This document shows, piece after piece, positions 46,163-54,958 of a DNA stretch of 64,000 nucleotides. Every line of letters starts with the position of its first letter. Within the stretch, counting starts at the first letter, position 1. This DNA comes from Streptomyces sp. CB02414 (GTDB taxonomy: Bacteria > Actinomycetota > Actinomycetes > Streptomycetales > Streptomycetaceae). Both the position numbers and the translations under genes were made by a program. The stretch spans positions 248,001-312,000 of the forward strand of contig NZ_LIPF01000007.1 of assembly GCF_001905385.1 (NCBI RefSeq), read 5' to 3'. Under the pieces are notes generated by a model. It was given only the letters and a program-made list of their open reading frames with translations, ran no database searches and was not told the origin of the DNA.

Positions 46163-46533
46163 CGAACGCGAAGGTGCTGCCGCTGCTCGAGCCCGCCGAC
46201 GGCCAGGGTGTGGTGCCGTGCTGCCCGCCGCTGACCGAGCGCCCGATGACCGCCGACGAGGCCGAGACCGCGGCGCGGATGTTCAAGGCGCTCGGTGACC
46301 CGGTCCGGCTGCGGCTGTTCTCCGCGGTTGCCTCGCACGCGGGCGGGGAGGCGTGCGTGTGCGACATCTCCGACGTCGGTGTCTCCCAGCCCACCGTCTC
46401 CCACCACCTGAAGAAGCTGAAGGAGGCCGGGCTGCTCACCTCCGAGCGGCGCGGTACCTGGGTGTACTACCGGGTCGAGCCGTCCGTGCTCGCGGCGATG
46501 GGCAAGCTGCTCGCGCTGCCGGCCGCCGTCTGA
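46159..46533 (+). CDS. arsR: ArsR-family metalloregulator (first copy)
   Basis: A 124-residue winged-helix repressor with GDPVRLRLFSAVASHAGGEA, CVCDISDVGVSQPTVSHHLK and the wing RRGTWVYYRVEP. Candidate As(III) ligands are Cys66/Cys68 (CVCDI) and an N-terminal Cys21-Cys22 pair (VVPCCPP). It represses its own gene and probably the divergent flavoprotein. Its 3' end overlaps the end of the leftward arsO-like gene by 67 bases. Confidence 0.92.
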   Translation: MSNAKVLPLLEPADGQGVVPCCPPLTERPMTADEAETAARMFKALGDPVRLRLFSAVASHAGGEACVCDISDVGVSQPTVSHHLKKLKEAGLLTSERRGTWVYYRVEPSVLAAMGKLLALPAAV

Positions 46534-47624
46534 CGCAGCAGTCGCGCGATGTCCCGGGCCGCGTCGCGGGCGGGACGGCCCACACCGATGAGCGTGGCCG
46601 AGGCCGGGCCGGTCCAGTCGCCGTAGCCGAGCAGGTGCAGCCGCGGTTCGCCGAGGGCGCGGGTGCCGTCGGTGGGGATGTGCCCGCGCGGGCCGCGCAG
46701 GCCGAGGGGGGCGAGGTGGGCCAGGGCCGGGCGGAATCCGGTGCACCAGACGATCGCGTCGGCGCGGGTGTGGCTGCCGTCGGCCCACCGGGCGCCGGTG
46801 GCGGTGAGCTGCGCGAACATCGGCCTCGCGGACAGGCGTCCGGCGTCGCGGGCGGCACGAACCGGGGGTACGGCGACGATGTCGCCGAGCGAGGCCACAC
46901 CGCCGGTGTCACCGCGGCCTTGTTCGAGGGCGCGGCGGCGGGCGGTGGCGACGTCGAACAGCGCGCGGCCGTCGATGCCGTCCGGCAGGAAGCGTGGCGG
47001 CCTCCTGGTCACCCACGTCACCCCGACGTTGCCGTCCAGGGCGAGGTCGGCCGCGATCTGGGCGCCGGAGTTGCCGCCGCCGACCACGATGACGCGCCGC
47101 CGGCCTCCGGCCGCGAGGTCACCCGGTCCGGTGAAGTCGGCCGGGCAGCGGTAGTCGACGGTGTGCAGCTGCCGGCCGGTGAAGAGGCCTCGGCCGGGGA
47201 CGGCGGGGACGAAGGGCCGTGACCAGGTGCCGGTGGCGCTGATGACCGCCCTCGCCCGCCAGGTGCCGGCGTCCGTCTCGACCATGAGGCCGTCGCCGTC
47301 GTCGTCGCGGCGTACGGCGTCGACGCGAGTGCCGTGCTGGACGGGCAGGCCGTAGCGCTTCTCGTAGTCAGTGAGGTAGGCCACCACGTGCGCGGCGCCC
47401 GGGTAGGTCCGGCCAGGCCGGGTGGGCATGAGCCGGCCGGGCAGGGAGGAGTGTTCCGCCGGGGAGAACAGGCGCAGGGAGTCCCACATGTACTGCCATG
47501 ACCCGCCCGGCGCCGGGCCGGCGTCCAGGACGACGAAGTCGAGGCCCTGGCGGCGCAGGTGGTAGCCGGCGGCCAGCCCTGCCTGGCCGCCGCCGATCAC
47601 CACCACGTCGGTGTGCCGGGTCAC
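46467..47624 (-). CDS. arsO: ArsO-like flavin-dependent monooxygenase
   Basis: A 385-residue protein whose GTG overlaps the TGA of acr3 (GTGA). FAD fold TDVVVIGGGQAGLAAGYHLR, then GGSWQYMWDSLRLFSPAEHS, FMO-type NADPH fold VIVVGGGNSGAQIAADLALD and the late motif GYGDWTGPASATLIGVG. The layout matches ArsO proteins found in streptomycete arsenic operons after the arsenite pump. The function of ArsO in resistance is still not fully defined. Last gene of arsR2-acr3-arsO. Confidence 0.82.
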   Translation of the reverse strand: MTRHTDVVVIGGGQAGLAAGYHLRRQGLDFVVLDAGPAPGGSWQYMWDSLRLFSPAEHSSLPGRLMPTRPGRTYPGAAHVVAYLTDYEKRYGLPVQHGTRVDAVRRDDDGDGLMVETDAGTWRARAVISATGTWSRPFVPAVPGRGLFTGRQLHTVDYRCPADFTGPGDLAAGGRRRVIVVGGGNSGAQIAADLALDGNVGVTWVTRRPPRFLPDGIDGRALFDVATARRRALEQGRGDTGGVASLGDIVAVPPVRAARDAGRLSARPMFAQLTATGARWADGSHTRADAIVWCTGFRPALAHLAPLGLRGPRGHIPTDGTRALGEPRLHLLGYGDWTGPASATLIGVGRPARDAARDIARLLRQTAAGSASSLPIAASTDGSTR

Positions 47625-48730
47625 GGTGCCGTCGTCACCGCGTCGGGGGCGAACTTCCGGCGCCAGGCGAGCGCGACGTGGACGAGGCCGATCAGCACCG
47701 GGACTTCGATCAGTGGGCCGACGACGCCGGACAGCGCCTGGCCGGAGGTGACGCCGAAGGTGGCGATGGCGACCGCGATGGCCAGCTCGAAGTTGTTGCC
47801 CGCAGCGGTGAACGCCAGGGTCGTGGTGCGGTCGTAGGCCAGACCGAGGCCCTTCCCGAGGAGGAAGGTGCCGAAGAACATGACCGCGAAGTACACGAGC
47901 AGCGGCAGTGCGATCCGGGCGACGTCCAGCGGCTGGGAGGTGATGGTCCTGCCCTGCAGGGCGAAGAGGACGACGATCGTGAACAGCAGCCCGTACAGCG
48001 CCCACGGCCCGATCTTCGGCAGGAACCGCGTCTCGTAGGCGGTGCGGCCCGTCTTCCGCTCGCCGATGCGGCGGGTGAGGAACCCGGCGAGCAGCGGGAC
48101 GCCGAGGAAGATGACGACGTTCAGCGCGATCTGCCACACGGACACGTCCAGGCCCTGGCCGTCACCGAGGTTCATCCAGCGCGGCAGCAGGTCGAGGTAG
48201 AACCAGCCCAGCAGGCCGAACGCGAGGACCTGGAACACCGAGTTCAGCGCGACCAGGACGGCAGCGGCCTCGCGGTCGCCGCAGGCGAGGTCGTTCCAGA
48301 TGATGACCATGGCGATGCAGCGGGCGAGCCCGACGATGATCAGGCCGGTGCGGTACTCGGGCAGGTCCGGCAGGAAGATCCACGCCAGCGCGAACATCAC
48401 CGCCGGTCCGGCGATCCAGTTGACGACCAGCGAGGAGATCATCAGCTTCTTGTCGCCGGTGACGCGGTCGAGCCTGTCGTAGCGGACCTTGGCCAGGACC
48501 GGGTACATCATGACCAGCAGGCCGAGCGCGATCGGCAGGGAGATCCCGCCGATCTCGATCTTCGCGAGCGCGTCGTTCATCCCCGGGATCAGCCGGCCCG
48601 CGCCGAGACCGACGGCCATGGCCAGCAGGATCCACACCGCGAGATAACGGTCGAGGGTGGACAGCTTCTTGACGATCGAGTCGTCGCCGCCCTCGGTCTG
48701 CGCGGAGGCGGCGGGCTCGGTGGAGGTCAC
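47621..48730 (-). CDS. acr3: Arsenite efflux transporter Acr3
   Basis: A 369-residue, ten-segment carrier. LARCIAMVIIWNDLACGD holds the essential Cys of the fourth segment, and AGNNFELAIAVAIATFG the conserved Glu of the ninth, both diagnostic for Acr3. Its GTG overlaps the arsR2 stop (GTGA), and its own stop overlaps the arsO start, so the operon is translationally coupled throughout. It exports As(III), possibly also Sb(III). Confidence 0.96.
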   Translation of the reverse strand: MTSTEPAASAQTEGGDDSIVKKLSTLDRYLAVWILLAMAVGLGAGRLIPGMNDALAKIEIGGISLPIALGLLVMMYPVLAKVRYDRLDRVTGDKKLMISSLVVNWIAGPAVMFALAWIFLPDLPEYRTGLIIVGLARCIAMVIIWNDLACGDREAAAVLVALNSVFQVLAFGLLGWFYLDLLPRWMNLGDGQGLDVSVWQIALNVVIFLGVPLLAGFLTRRIGERKTGRTAYETRFLPKIGPWALYGLLFTIVVLFALQGRTITSQPLDVARIALPLLVYFAVMFFGTFLLGKGLGLAYDRTTTLAFTAAGNNFELAIAVAIATFGVTSGQALSGVVGPLIEVPVLIGLVHVALAWRRKFAPDAVTTAP

Positions 48731-49035
48731 GGGCAGGCCCTCTTGTTCTCGGCGGCAGTGCGGGCGGAGGCGGCAAGTTCGGCGAACTGCCCGGACAGGC
48801 CGGCCAGGACCTCCGGCTTGAGCTTGTAGTAGGTGAAGCGGCCGCACGGCTCGGTCTCCACGATCCCGGCCTCGCGCAGCACCTTCATGTGGTTGGACAG
48901 GTTGGTCTGCTTGGCTCCGGTCTCCTCGACCAGGTGCGTCGTGCAGAGCGTCTCGCGCGCCAGAAGGGACACGATCTTCAGGCGGAGCGGATCGCCCAGC
49001 ACCCGGATCACATCAGGATCGACTGAAGTCAGCAT
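48727..49035 (-). CDS. arsR: ArsR-family metalloregulator (second copy)
   Basis: A 102-residue repressor: DPDVIRVLGDPLRLKIVSLL, TGAKQTNLSNHMKVLREAGI and wing GRFTYYKLKP. Its cysteines (Cys31 in ETLCTTHL, Cys64 in EPCGRF, and one near the C-terminus) are placed differently from the CVC motif of the first copy, so the two sense metal differently. First gene of the arsR2-acr3-arsO operon, divergent from arsC. Confidence 0.93.
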   Translation of the reverse strand: MLTSVDPDVIRVLGDPLRLKIVSLLARETLCTTHLVEETGAKQTNLSNHMKVLREAGIVETEPCGRFTYYKLKPEVLAGLSGQFAELAASARTAAENKRACP

Positions 49036-49037
49036 GC

Positions 49038-49069
49038 GCTGATACTGTCACATCATTGCCTGCTGATAC
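49038..49069. promoter_or_regulatory. Direct repeats in the arsR2-arsC spacer
   Basis: GCTGATAC occurs at 49038-49045 and 49062-49069, 24 bases apart, in the 95-base spacer between the divergent arsR2 and arsC genes. The position suggests a binding site for ArsR2 controlling both directions. Only position and repetition support it. Confidence 0.4.
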
Positions 49070-49130
49070 CAGCGAGGGCTGAAGTCATCGGCGGCCGGGT
49101 TCCGCCGTGCGACAGGAGAGAACGATCACC

Positions 49131-49544
49131 ATGGCCGACAAGCCGTCCGTCCTGTTCGTCTGCGTCCACAACGCCGGCCGCTCCCAGATGGCCGCGGCCT
49201 GGCTCACCCACCTGGCCGGAGACCGCGTCGAGGTACGCTCCGCCGGCTCCGCCCCGGGAACCGAGGTCAACCCGGCCGCCGTCGAGGCCATGGCCGAGGC
49301 CGGCATCGACATCTCCCGGGAGACTCCGAAGATCCTCACCCTCGACGCGGTCCGCGAGTCGGACGTCTGCATCACCATGGGCTGCGGCGACACCTGCCCC
49401 GTCTTCCCCGGCAAGCGCTACCTGGACTGGGAGCTGGCGGACCCGGCGGGCCAGGGCGTCGAGGCGGTGCGCCCGATCCGCGACGAGATCAAGGCGCTGG
49501 TCGAAGGGCTGATCGCCGAGATCGCCCCGGAGAAGACGGTTTGA
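49131..49544 (+). CDS. arsC: Arsenate reductase ArsC, low-molecular-weight phosphatase type
   Basis: A 137-residue enzyme with VLFVCVHNAGRSQMAAAWL, the Cys-x5-Arg phosphate loop, and MGCGDTCPVFPGKRYLDWEL, which holds the Cys pair used in the intramolecular disulfide cascade. It therefore matches the thioredoxin- or mycoredoxin-linked class. It reduces As(V) to As(III) for export by Acr3. AGGAGA lies ten bases before the ATG. Divergent from the arsR2 operon. Confidence 0.95.
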   Translation: MADKPSVLFVCVHNAGRSQMAAAWLTHLAGDRVEVRSAGSAPGTEVNPAAVEAMAEAGIDISRETPKILTLDAVRESDVCITMGCGDTCPVFPGKRYLDWELADPAGQGVEAVRPIRDEIKALVEGLIAEIAPEKTV

Positions 49545-49623
49545 GCGCGAGGCGCGACGCCGTCGTCACCGGCTCCGGGGCGAAGCAGTCCGTGCGGAGC
49601 GGCTCGCAGAGGCCGTCCGCGCG

Positions 49624-49875
49624 TCAGGCTCCGGTCCCGGCGCGGACGATGCGGGCGACGATCTCCTCGGCCACGGCCGGCAGGTCGGCGTCGGTGACGA
49701 GGCGGACCGGACCGCTCGGGTCGGCGTGGAAGACGGTCAGGCCGTCGTCCTCGACCGTGACGTGTCCGGGTTCGACGGTGTAGAGGTCGGGACGGAGCAT
49801 CGACAGGGCGGTGATCGGGTCGTGCGGAGTGGTCCAGGTGCGGCCCTCGAACTCGATCCAGGCGTCGATCTCCCG
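49624..49875 (-). pseudogene. C-terminal relic of a nucleoside hydrolase-like gene
   Basis: The complementary strand encodes WIEFEGRTWTTPHDPITALS, then MLRPDLYTVEPGHVTVEDDG and an ordinary C-terminus ending at the stop 49626-49624. The HDP motif followed by a small helix is typical of the end of inosine-uridine-type nucleoside hydrolases. No start or catalytic N-terminus precedes it; at about 49880 it meets the remains of another gene on the opposite strand. Confidence 0.5.
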
Positions 49876-49884
49876 GTCCCGACG

Positions 49885-50727
49885 GCGCCCCCTCCGTCCT
49901 GACCGACCACCGGATCGCTCCCGACCGGGGCAGCCACAATCCCTACCGGGAGCACAGCCGCCCCGGGGGCAATTTCACTGTCTCGGTCACCGACCGGGCC
50001 GCCGGCCGGCACAACACCCTGCCGCTCGCTCCCGCCGGAACACCGGAGGGCGCCGAGGGAACGGTGATCTACCGTGTGTACCTCCCGCACGGCGAGATCC
50101 GGCTGCCGAAGGCACCTTCCTCCGTGACGGCCACCGGGTCCGCGTCGCGGCCTGCGACGACGCCCTGACCAACGGGGCCGGCCGCCGCGGGCCCGTGCCG
50201 CCCTCCCCCACCGCCGGCGAACCGACCCGGCCGGCCGTCGCCCGGCTGGGCGGCTCCGGGCTGTACCCCAATCCCGACAACGCGTACGTGGCCACCGGCT
50301 TCGACGCCCCGCCTCCCGGACAGGTCCTCGTCGTGCGCGGCAAGGCGCCGCGGGTACCACCGGCGACCGGGCGCGGCCCTGGCCCGACCCGAAGGCCCAG
50401 GTGCGGTACTGGTCGATGTGCAACAACCTGTGGTGGGGTCCCGGCGAGGTCGTCGCCAACCCCATGCCCGACGGCACGGTGGACACGGGCTGCCGCACGG
50501 ACTCCGACACCCGTCTCACCGCCGACGGCACGTAACACCTGCTGATCCTCCGGAACATGCTGGCCGACCCCAGCTTCGCGGAGGCGATCCAGCAGGTCCC
50601 CGTCGGCAGCGGACCGGCCCGCACCGCCGAGGTGATGGGTGACCACTACCCGAGGACGGCCTACTGCGACCTCACCTCACTGACCGCCTCCGGACCGGAG
50701 GCCTGCCCGGGCGTCAGGCGTCGTTGA
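49885..50727 (+). pseudogene. Frameshifted, N-truncated gene for a secreted-type hypothetical protein
   Basis: Coherent pieces follow each other in changing frames: SHNPYREHSRPGGNFTVSVT and EGTVIYRVYLPHGEIRLPK (frame of 49935), then RVRVAACDDALTNGAG and YPNPDNAYVATGFDAPPPGQ (frame of 49811), then VRYWSMCNNLWWGPGEVVAN and DTGCRTDSDTRLTADGT (frame of 50401), a TAA at 50533, and after it LLILRNMLADPSFAEAIQQV to the end. It resembles a streptomycete exported hypothetical family. Two frameshifts, one stop and a missing N-terminus make it dead. Its 3' end overlaps the OsmC gene by 14 bases. Confidence 0.72.
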
Positions 50728-51154
50728 CCGTCGTGGTCACGGGTGTGCCGATCTCGACGGTTCTGCTCACGGTGCAGAGACGGTCGTGGGACGACTTCAC
50801 CGCGCGGGGCAGGATCGCGCGGGCGCGCTCCGCTCCCTCGTCGTCCGGGAAAGCCACGGTGAAGGTGACCTCGAGGTTCGTCATGCGGTTGCCCAGGTCG
50901 TCGCTGACCTTGTCTCCGGTGACCGTCACGGAGAACCGGGTGGGCTCCGCGTGGCGGCCGGTGGCGACGTCGACGTCCACGGCCGAGCAGCCGCCGATCG
51001 CGGCCAGGAACAACTCGACCGGGGTGAATCCGGTGTCCTGGCCGCTGTCCGAGGACGTACCGAAACTGATCGATCCGCCGCGGGGGTTGGTCGCCAGGAA
51101 CTGACCGCTGCTGGTGCGTTCGACGACTACGGAACGCTCCGAGTGTTCGCTCAT
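50714..51154 (-). CDS. OsmC family protein
   Basis: A 146-residue protein with GFTPVELFLAAIGGCSAVDV (first redox Cys) and SSHDRLCTVSRTVEIGTPVT (second Cys), the two thiols of OsmC/Ohr proteins that reduce organic peroxides with a dithiol partner. The sequence is nearer the YhfA-like branch, whose substrate is less certain. The ATG at 51154 fits the domain; longer frames upstream are spurious. Confidence 0.9.
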   Translation of the reverse strand: MSEHSERSVVVERTSSGQFLATNPRGGSISFGTSSDSGQDTGFTPVELFLAAIGGCSAVDVDVATGRHAEPTRFSVTVTGDKVSDDLGNRMTNLEVTFTVAFPDDEGAERARAILPRAVKSSHDRLCTVSRTVEIGTPVTTTVNDA

Positions 51155-51164
51155 GTCATCGACA

Positions 51165-51926
51165 TTAGCCGCATCCGTGCACGGGGCCACGGAGGGTCGT
51201 CGGTCCGGCGACGAGCAGACGACAGGGCACGGCCTGCTCCGTGGCCCTCCTGTTCCCGCTCCCGCCCGCCCGTACATGGTGCAGTCGCGCCTCCGGCGTG
51301 CGGGTCACGGCCTCCGTCAGCCGGCCGTCGGTGAAGAGGGCTCCGGTGCCGTCTTCCAGACCCCAGCCGGCGGGGAGGGACCCGGTTGCCACGGCCTCCT
51401 GGTAGGAGGAGCGCCGGCCCGGCTCACTGGCGTAGTGCGGGCAGACCGATCCGGGCAGCAGACCCAAGCCGTCCGGCAGGAACGTCAACGGTCCGAACGA
51501 GTCCGTGTGGGATCCTTCGGCCCAGCAGTTGGCGCCGGCACTGATCCCGCACAGGAGCGTGCCGCGTTCGTGAGCCTCGCGAAGCAGCCGGTCGACGCCG
51601 TGCGCACGCCAGACCGCCAGCAGGTTGACCGTGTTGCCACCGCCGACGTACACGACGTCTTGGGAGAGCAGGAACCTCCGCAGGGCGTCGTCGTCGAGTT
51701 CCCTGCGGAACAGCGGCAGCACACTGGGTTCACAGGCGCGCGGCCGGAACGCGGTGAGGAACTGTTCGACGTAGGCGGGAGCATCGCCGCTGGCCGTCGG
51801 CACGAAGCACACCTTGGGCCGCGAGGCGCGTGCATGGGAGAGCACCCAGTCGTCCAGGAGACCGTCCGTGTCGGTGGAGAAGCCTCCTCCGACGAGGGCG
51901 AGCCGATGTGCGGGGGCTACGGACAC
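51165..51926 (-). CDS. Peptidase E-like (S51 family) protein
   Basis: A 253-residue cytosolic protein: RLALVGGGFSTDTDGLLDDW, PKVCFVPTASGDAPAYVEQF, VVYVGGGNTVNLLAVWRAHG and TLLCGISAGANCWAEG, whose Ser is the S51 nucleophile. Family members cleave N-terminal Asp dipeptides or cyanophycin. The GTG at 51926 is the first suitable start after the LuxR gene, which ends 11 bases upstream; the genes are probably co-transcribed. Confidence 0.88.
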   Translation of the reverse strand: MSVAPAHRLALVGGGFSTDTDGLLDDWVLSHARASRPKVCFVPTASGDAPAYVEQFLTAFRPRACEPSVLPLFRRELDDDALRRFLLSQDVVYVGGGNTVNLLAVWRAHGVDRLLREAHERGTLLCGISAGANCWAEGSHTDSFGPLTFLPDGLGLLPGSVCPHYASEPGRRSSYQEAVATGSLPAGWGLEDGTGALFTDGRLTEAVTRTPEARLHHVRAGGSGNRRATEQAVPCRLLVAGPTTLRGPVHGCG

Positions 51927-51937
51927 GGACGGACGCC

Positions 51938-54900
51938 TCAGAGTGACGGGTACGGGTTCCCCGCACCATGGCGGGTGACCGGCCTCGTCCGCAATCGAAA
52001 TCCGTCGTCGCCGGCAGCGACGATGTCCGTACGGGAGCTGACGTTGAGCTTGCGCATGATGCGCGCCACGTGGTGTTCCACGGTGCGGGTGGACAGCACC
52101 AGGCTCTCGGCGATGTCGCGGTTGGCTCGCCCCTGGACGACGAGCCTGGCCACCTCCTGTTCGCGCGGGGAGAGCTGGTCGCCGTAGCCGAGACGGCCGC
52201 GGCGGTGTGTGGTGACGACGGCGTGGCGGCGCAGCAGCCGGTGGCACCGGGCGACGTCCCAGCGTGCGCCCAGCATCTGGTACTGCTCGATCACCGCGTG
52301 AATCGTGTCCACGGCCGTCTGCCGCCGCTCGGCCCCGTCCTGCTCCGCCGCTTCCGGGGCGGGCAGGAGACAACGCCCTCTGGCCTCGGCCGTACGGGCG
52401 GCGTCGAAGAGGCGGCCGAGGCGGCGCCACTGCGTTTCGGCCTCGGCCAGCAGGAGGGCCGCGCGGTCGTGCCGTTGTCCGTCCTCGGCCAGCAGCGCCC
52501 GGCACACGGTCAGCGCCGCGCGGGCGGCGGGCGCGTCGCGGCCGGCGGTTCCCGCGTCGAAGTCCGCGACGATCCGGTGGGCCCGCGTCGTCTGACCGCT
52601 GCCGCACAGGGCCTCGACGGCGGTGGGAGCCACCTCGGTGGCCCATACCCAGCCGCCGGTCCGCTCCAGGTGCCGCAGGGCACCTTCGACGGCGTCGCAG
52701 GCCTGCCCGGGCCGACCTGCCTCCAGGTGGACGCGGGCGAGGGCCGCGGCGGACGCGGTGATGATGACGCCGGTGTCGTAGCGGGCCGTGCGGGCGGCCT
52801 CCGTGAGGTCGCGGCGGGCGCGGGGGACGTCGCCCAGCACGTGCAGGGCGGTCAGCCCCCGCACCAGCATCGCCTCCGCGGCCAGGTCGGGTATCTCCTG
52901 GTACAGGCGTGTGGTGTGGTCGGCGTCCTGGTGCAGGCGCTCCCACCCGCCCTCGTGCCAGGCCAGCACCAGGCGCCCGGTCTGCGTGAGCCCCTCCAGG
53001 TACGGGCTGCTGGTGTCGGCGAGTCCGTCGGCCGCGCGGAAGAGGAACTCCCTCGCCTTCGCGGCGTGTCCGAGGGCCATCGAGGCGTGCGCCAGGTTGG
53101 TCCAGCCCCGGGCGTACTGCGCCGCCTCCATCACCGACCCTGCCGGGCCGCGCAGCGCTTCGGCGGCCGCCCACGCCCGGTGGTCGCCGAGGAGCATGAG
53201 CGCGGTGGCGCGGTTGGCGGCCATCGCGGCCCTGGCCACCGGGTCGGTGACCCGGTCGGCGACCGCCTCGGCCCGTTCGAGCCAGGCGGCGTGCCGCTGT
53301 ACCGGCCAGCCCTGGATGGACGGGATGGCGGCGACGAGCATCGCCCGTACCGCGGTCTGCGGGTCGGAGACCTCCAGGTCGGGGATGGCGCGGGCGACCT
53401 CTTCGAGACTGTCCAGTGCGCCCCCGCTCTGGTTGCGCAGGACCACGCCGAGGTGGAGGCGCATCTCGCCGCTCAGCCAGGGCGGCGGCGCGTCCTCGTC
53501 CAGCACCCGCCGCACCGCGCTCACCACCTGCTCCCCGGCCCTGGCCAGTTGCGCGGTGCGGGCCAGCTTCGCGGCGGTCCGGATACGGCCGGCGGCCCTC
53601 GGGTCCTCGGTGACGGCCTGGGTGTAGAGGGTGGTCGCCGCGGTGTAGTCGCCCTCGGCGGCGGCCCGGTCCGCGGCCGTGACGAGGCAGCGCAGGCTCT
53701 CCTTGGTGCGGCCCGCCGCCCGGTACAGCCGGGCCAGTTCCGCGAGCGGCAGCGGTGCGCCGCGGCGCTGCAGCGCGCGTGCGGCCCGCAGGCTCAGCCA
53801 CGCCAGCCCCGGCCCCGGCACTTCGTCCAGCACGGCCTGTCGGTCCAGCGGGTGCCGGAACCCCGGGTGTGGTCCGTCGGCGCGGAGCACCGACCGCCGT
53901 ACCGCCTGGGCGACGGCACGCTCGGTCCGCTCGGGCTCCAGGCCGGCCACCTCGGCCAGGACGTGCACGGTGACGGGCAGTTCCAGCACCGCCGCCGCCT
54001 CGACGACCCGTTGCGCGTCGTCGGTGAGCGGGCCGCGCCGCTGCGCCATGTCGCGCCTCAGCCGCGCGGGCACCTCCGCGGCGCCCACGGCGCGCACGAC
54101 GCCCTCGGCCGGTGCGGCGCCGTCGGCCGCCCCCGGAATGCCGCCGTGGCACACGGCACGCAGCAGGGCCTCCGCCGCGTCCGGGAAACCGCCCGTCCGC
54201 GCGTGCACCTCCTCCGCGGCTCCCGGCTCCGTCGCCCGCTCCCGCAGCCGGCGCCGGACGAACTCGCCCGTCTCCTCGGGCGTCCACGGCCGCACCTCGA
54301 CCTCCTCGACGAGGACGTGGTCCGGTACGCGGATGCCCAGGGCCGGCAGCCCGGGCGCCCGGCGTTCGGTGAGGACCAGTCGCAGCCCGGGCGGCAGGTC
54401 CGCCAGCAGTCGGTGCAGCAGGTCCCGGGTCGCCGGGTCGGCCCAGTGGACGTCCTCCACGACCATGACCACGGGGCCGTGGGCCGCCAGCAGCAAGCGG
54501 ACGGCGCGCGGCAGCAGCCCGCGCCGGGTCTCCGGGTCGGCCGCCGCCGCGGGCGGCTCCGGGAGCCGGTCGGCCAACTCGGGCACCAGTGTGGCCACCA
54601 CCCCGGTCAGCGGGGGCAACGGCGTGTCCGCCCCGTCCGTGCGGTACGGCAGCCCGGCCAGGGCGTCGGCGACCGGGACGAGGGCCGCGCCCTCCGGCAC
54701 GTCGGGACAGACGCCGCGCACCTGTGCGCAGTCCCGCAGCCCGTCGTCGGCCAGCGCCTCGTCCACCAGCCGGGACGTGCCCGCACCGGCCTCGCCGCGC
54801 ACGACCACAACGCACGGCGGCCGGCGGAGCGCCGCACGGACCCGCGCCACCTCGGCGGCGCGCCCGACGAACCCGGCATCGGTGTCCGCCGTCGCGCGGG

Positions 54901-54958
54901 CCGCCGGCTGGAGACCGGCGCCGTCGCCTGCCCCGGAATCAGGGAAACGTCTCTTCAC
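51938..54958 (-). CDS. Large LuxR-type (LAL) regulator with altered Walker A
   Basis: A 1006-residue regulator from the GTG with GGAGG five bases upstream. The AAA-like domain starts near residue 30 (GFVGRAAEVARVRAALRR). Its P-loop reads RGEAGAGTSRLVDEAL: Thr replaces the Lys needed for nucleotide binding. Walker B (VVMVVEDVHWAD) is intact. A long helical repeat region follows, and the last 75 residues hold the LuxR helix-turn-helix (LSPREQEVARLVVQGRANRD, LSTRTVEHHVARIMRKLNVS). Targets unknown; a protease gene is divergent, 427 bases off. Confidence 0.92.
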   Translation of the reverse strand: MKRRFPDSGAGDGAGLQPAARATADTDAGFVGRAAEVARVRAALRRPPCVVVVRGEAGAGTSRLVDEALADDGLRDCAQVRGVCPDVPEGAALVPVADALAGLPYRTDGADTPLPPLTGVVATLVPELADRLPEPPAAAADPETRRGLLPRAVRLLLAAHGPVVMVVEDVHWADPATRDLLHRLLADLPPGLRLVLTERRAPGLPALGIRVPDHVLVEEVEVRPWTPEETGEFVRRRLRERATEPGAAEEVHARTGGFPDAAEALLRAVCHGGIPGAADGAAPAEGVVRAVGAAEVPARLRRDMAQRRGPLTDDAQRVVEAAAVLELPVTVHVLAEVAGLEPERTERAVAQAVRRSVLRADGPHPGFRHPLDRQAVLDEVPGPGLAWLSLRAARALQRRGAPLPLAELARLYRAAGRTKESLRCLVTAADRAAAEGDYTAATTLYTQAVTEDPRAAGRIRTAAKLARTAQLARAGEQVVSAVRRVLDEDAPPPWLSGEMRLHLGVVLRNQSGGALDSLEEVARAIPDLEVSDPQTAVRAMLVAAIPSIQGWPVQRHAAWLERAEAVADRVTDPVARAAMAANRATALMLLGDHRAWAAAEALRGPAGSVMEAAQYARGWTNLAHASMALGHAAKAREFLFRAADGLADTSSPYLEGLTQTGRLVLAWHEGGWERLHQDADHTTRLYQEIPDLAAEAMLVRGLTALHVLGDVPRARRDLTEAARTARYDTGVIITASAAALARVHLEAGRPGQACDAVEGALRHLERTGGWVWATEVAPTAVEALCGSGQTTRAHRIVADFDAGTAGRDAPAARAALTVCRALLAEDGQRHDRAALLLAEAETQWRRLGRLFDAARTAEARGRCLLPAPEAAEQDGAERRQTAVDTIHAVIEQYQMLGARWDVARCHRLLRRHAVVTTHRRGRLGYGDQLSPREQEVARLVVQGRANRDIAESLVLSTRTVEHHVARIMRKLNVSSRTDIVAAGDDGFRLRTRPVTRHGAGNPYPSL

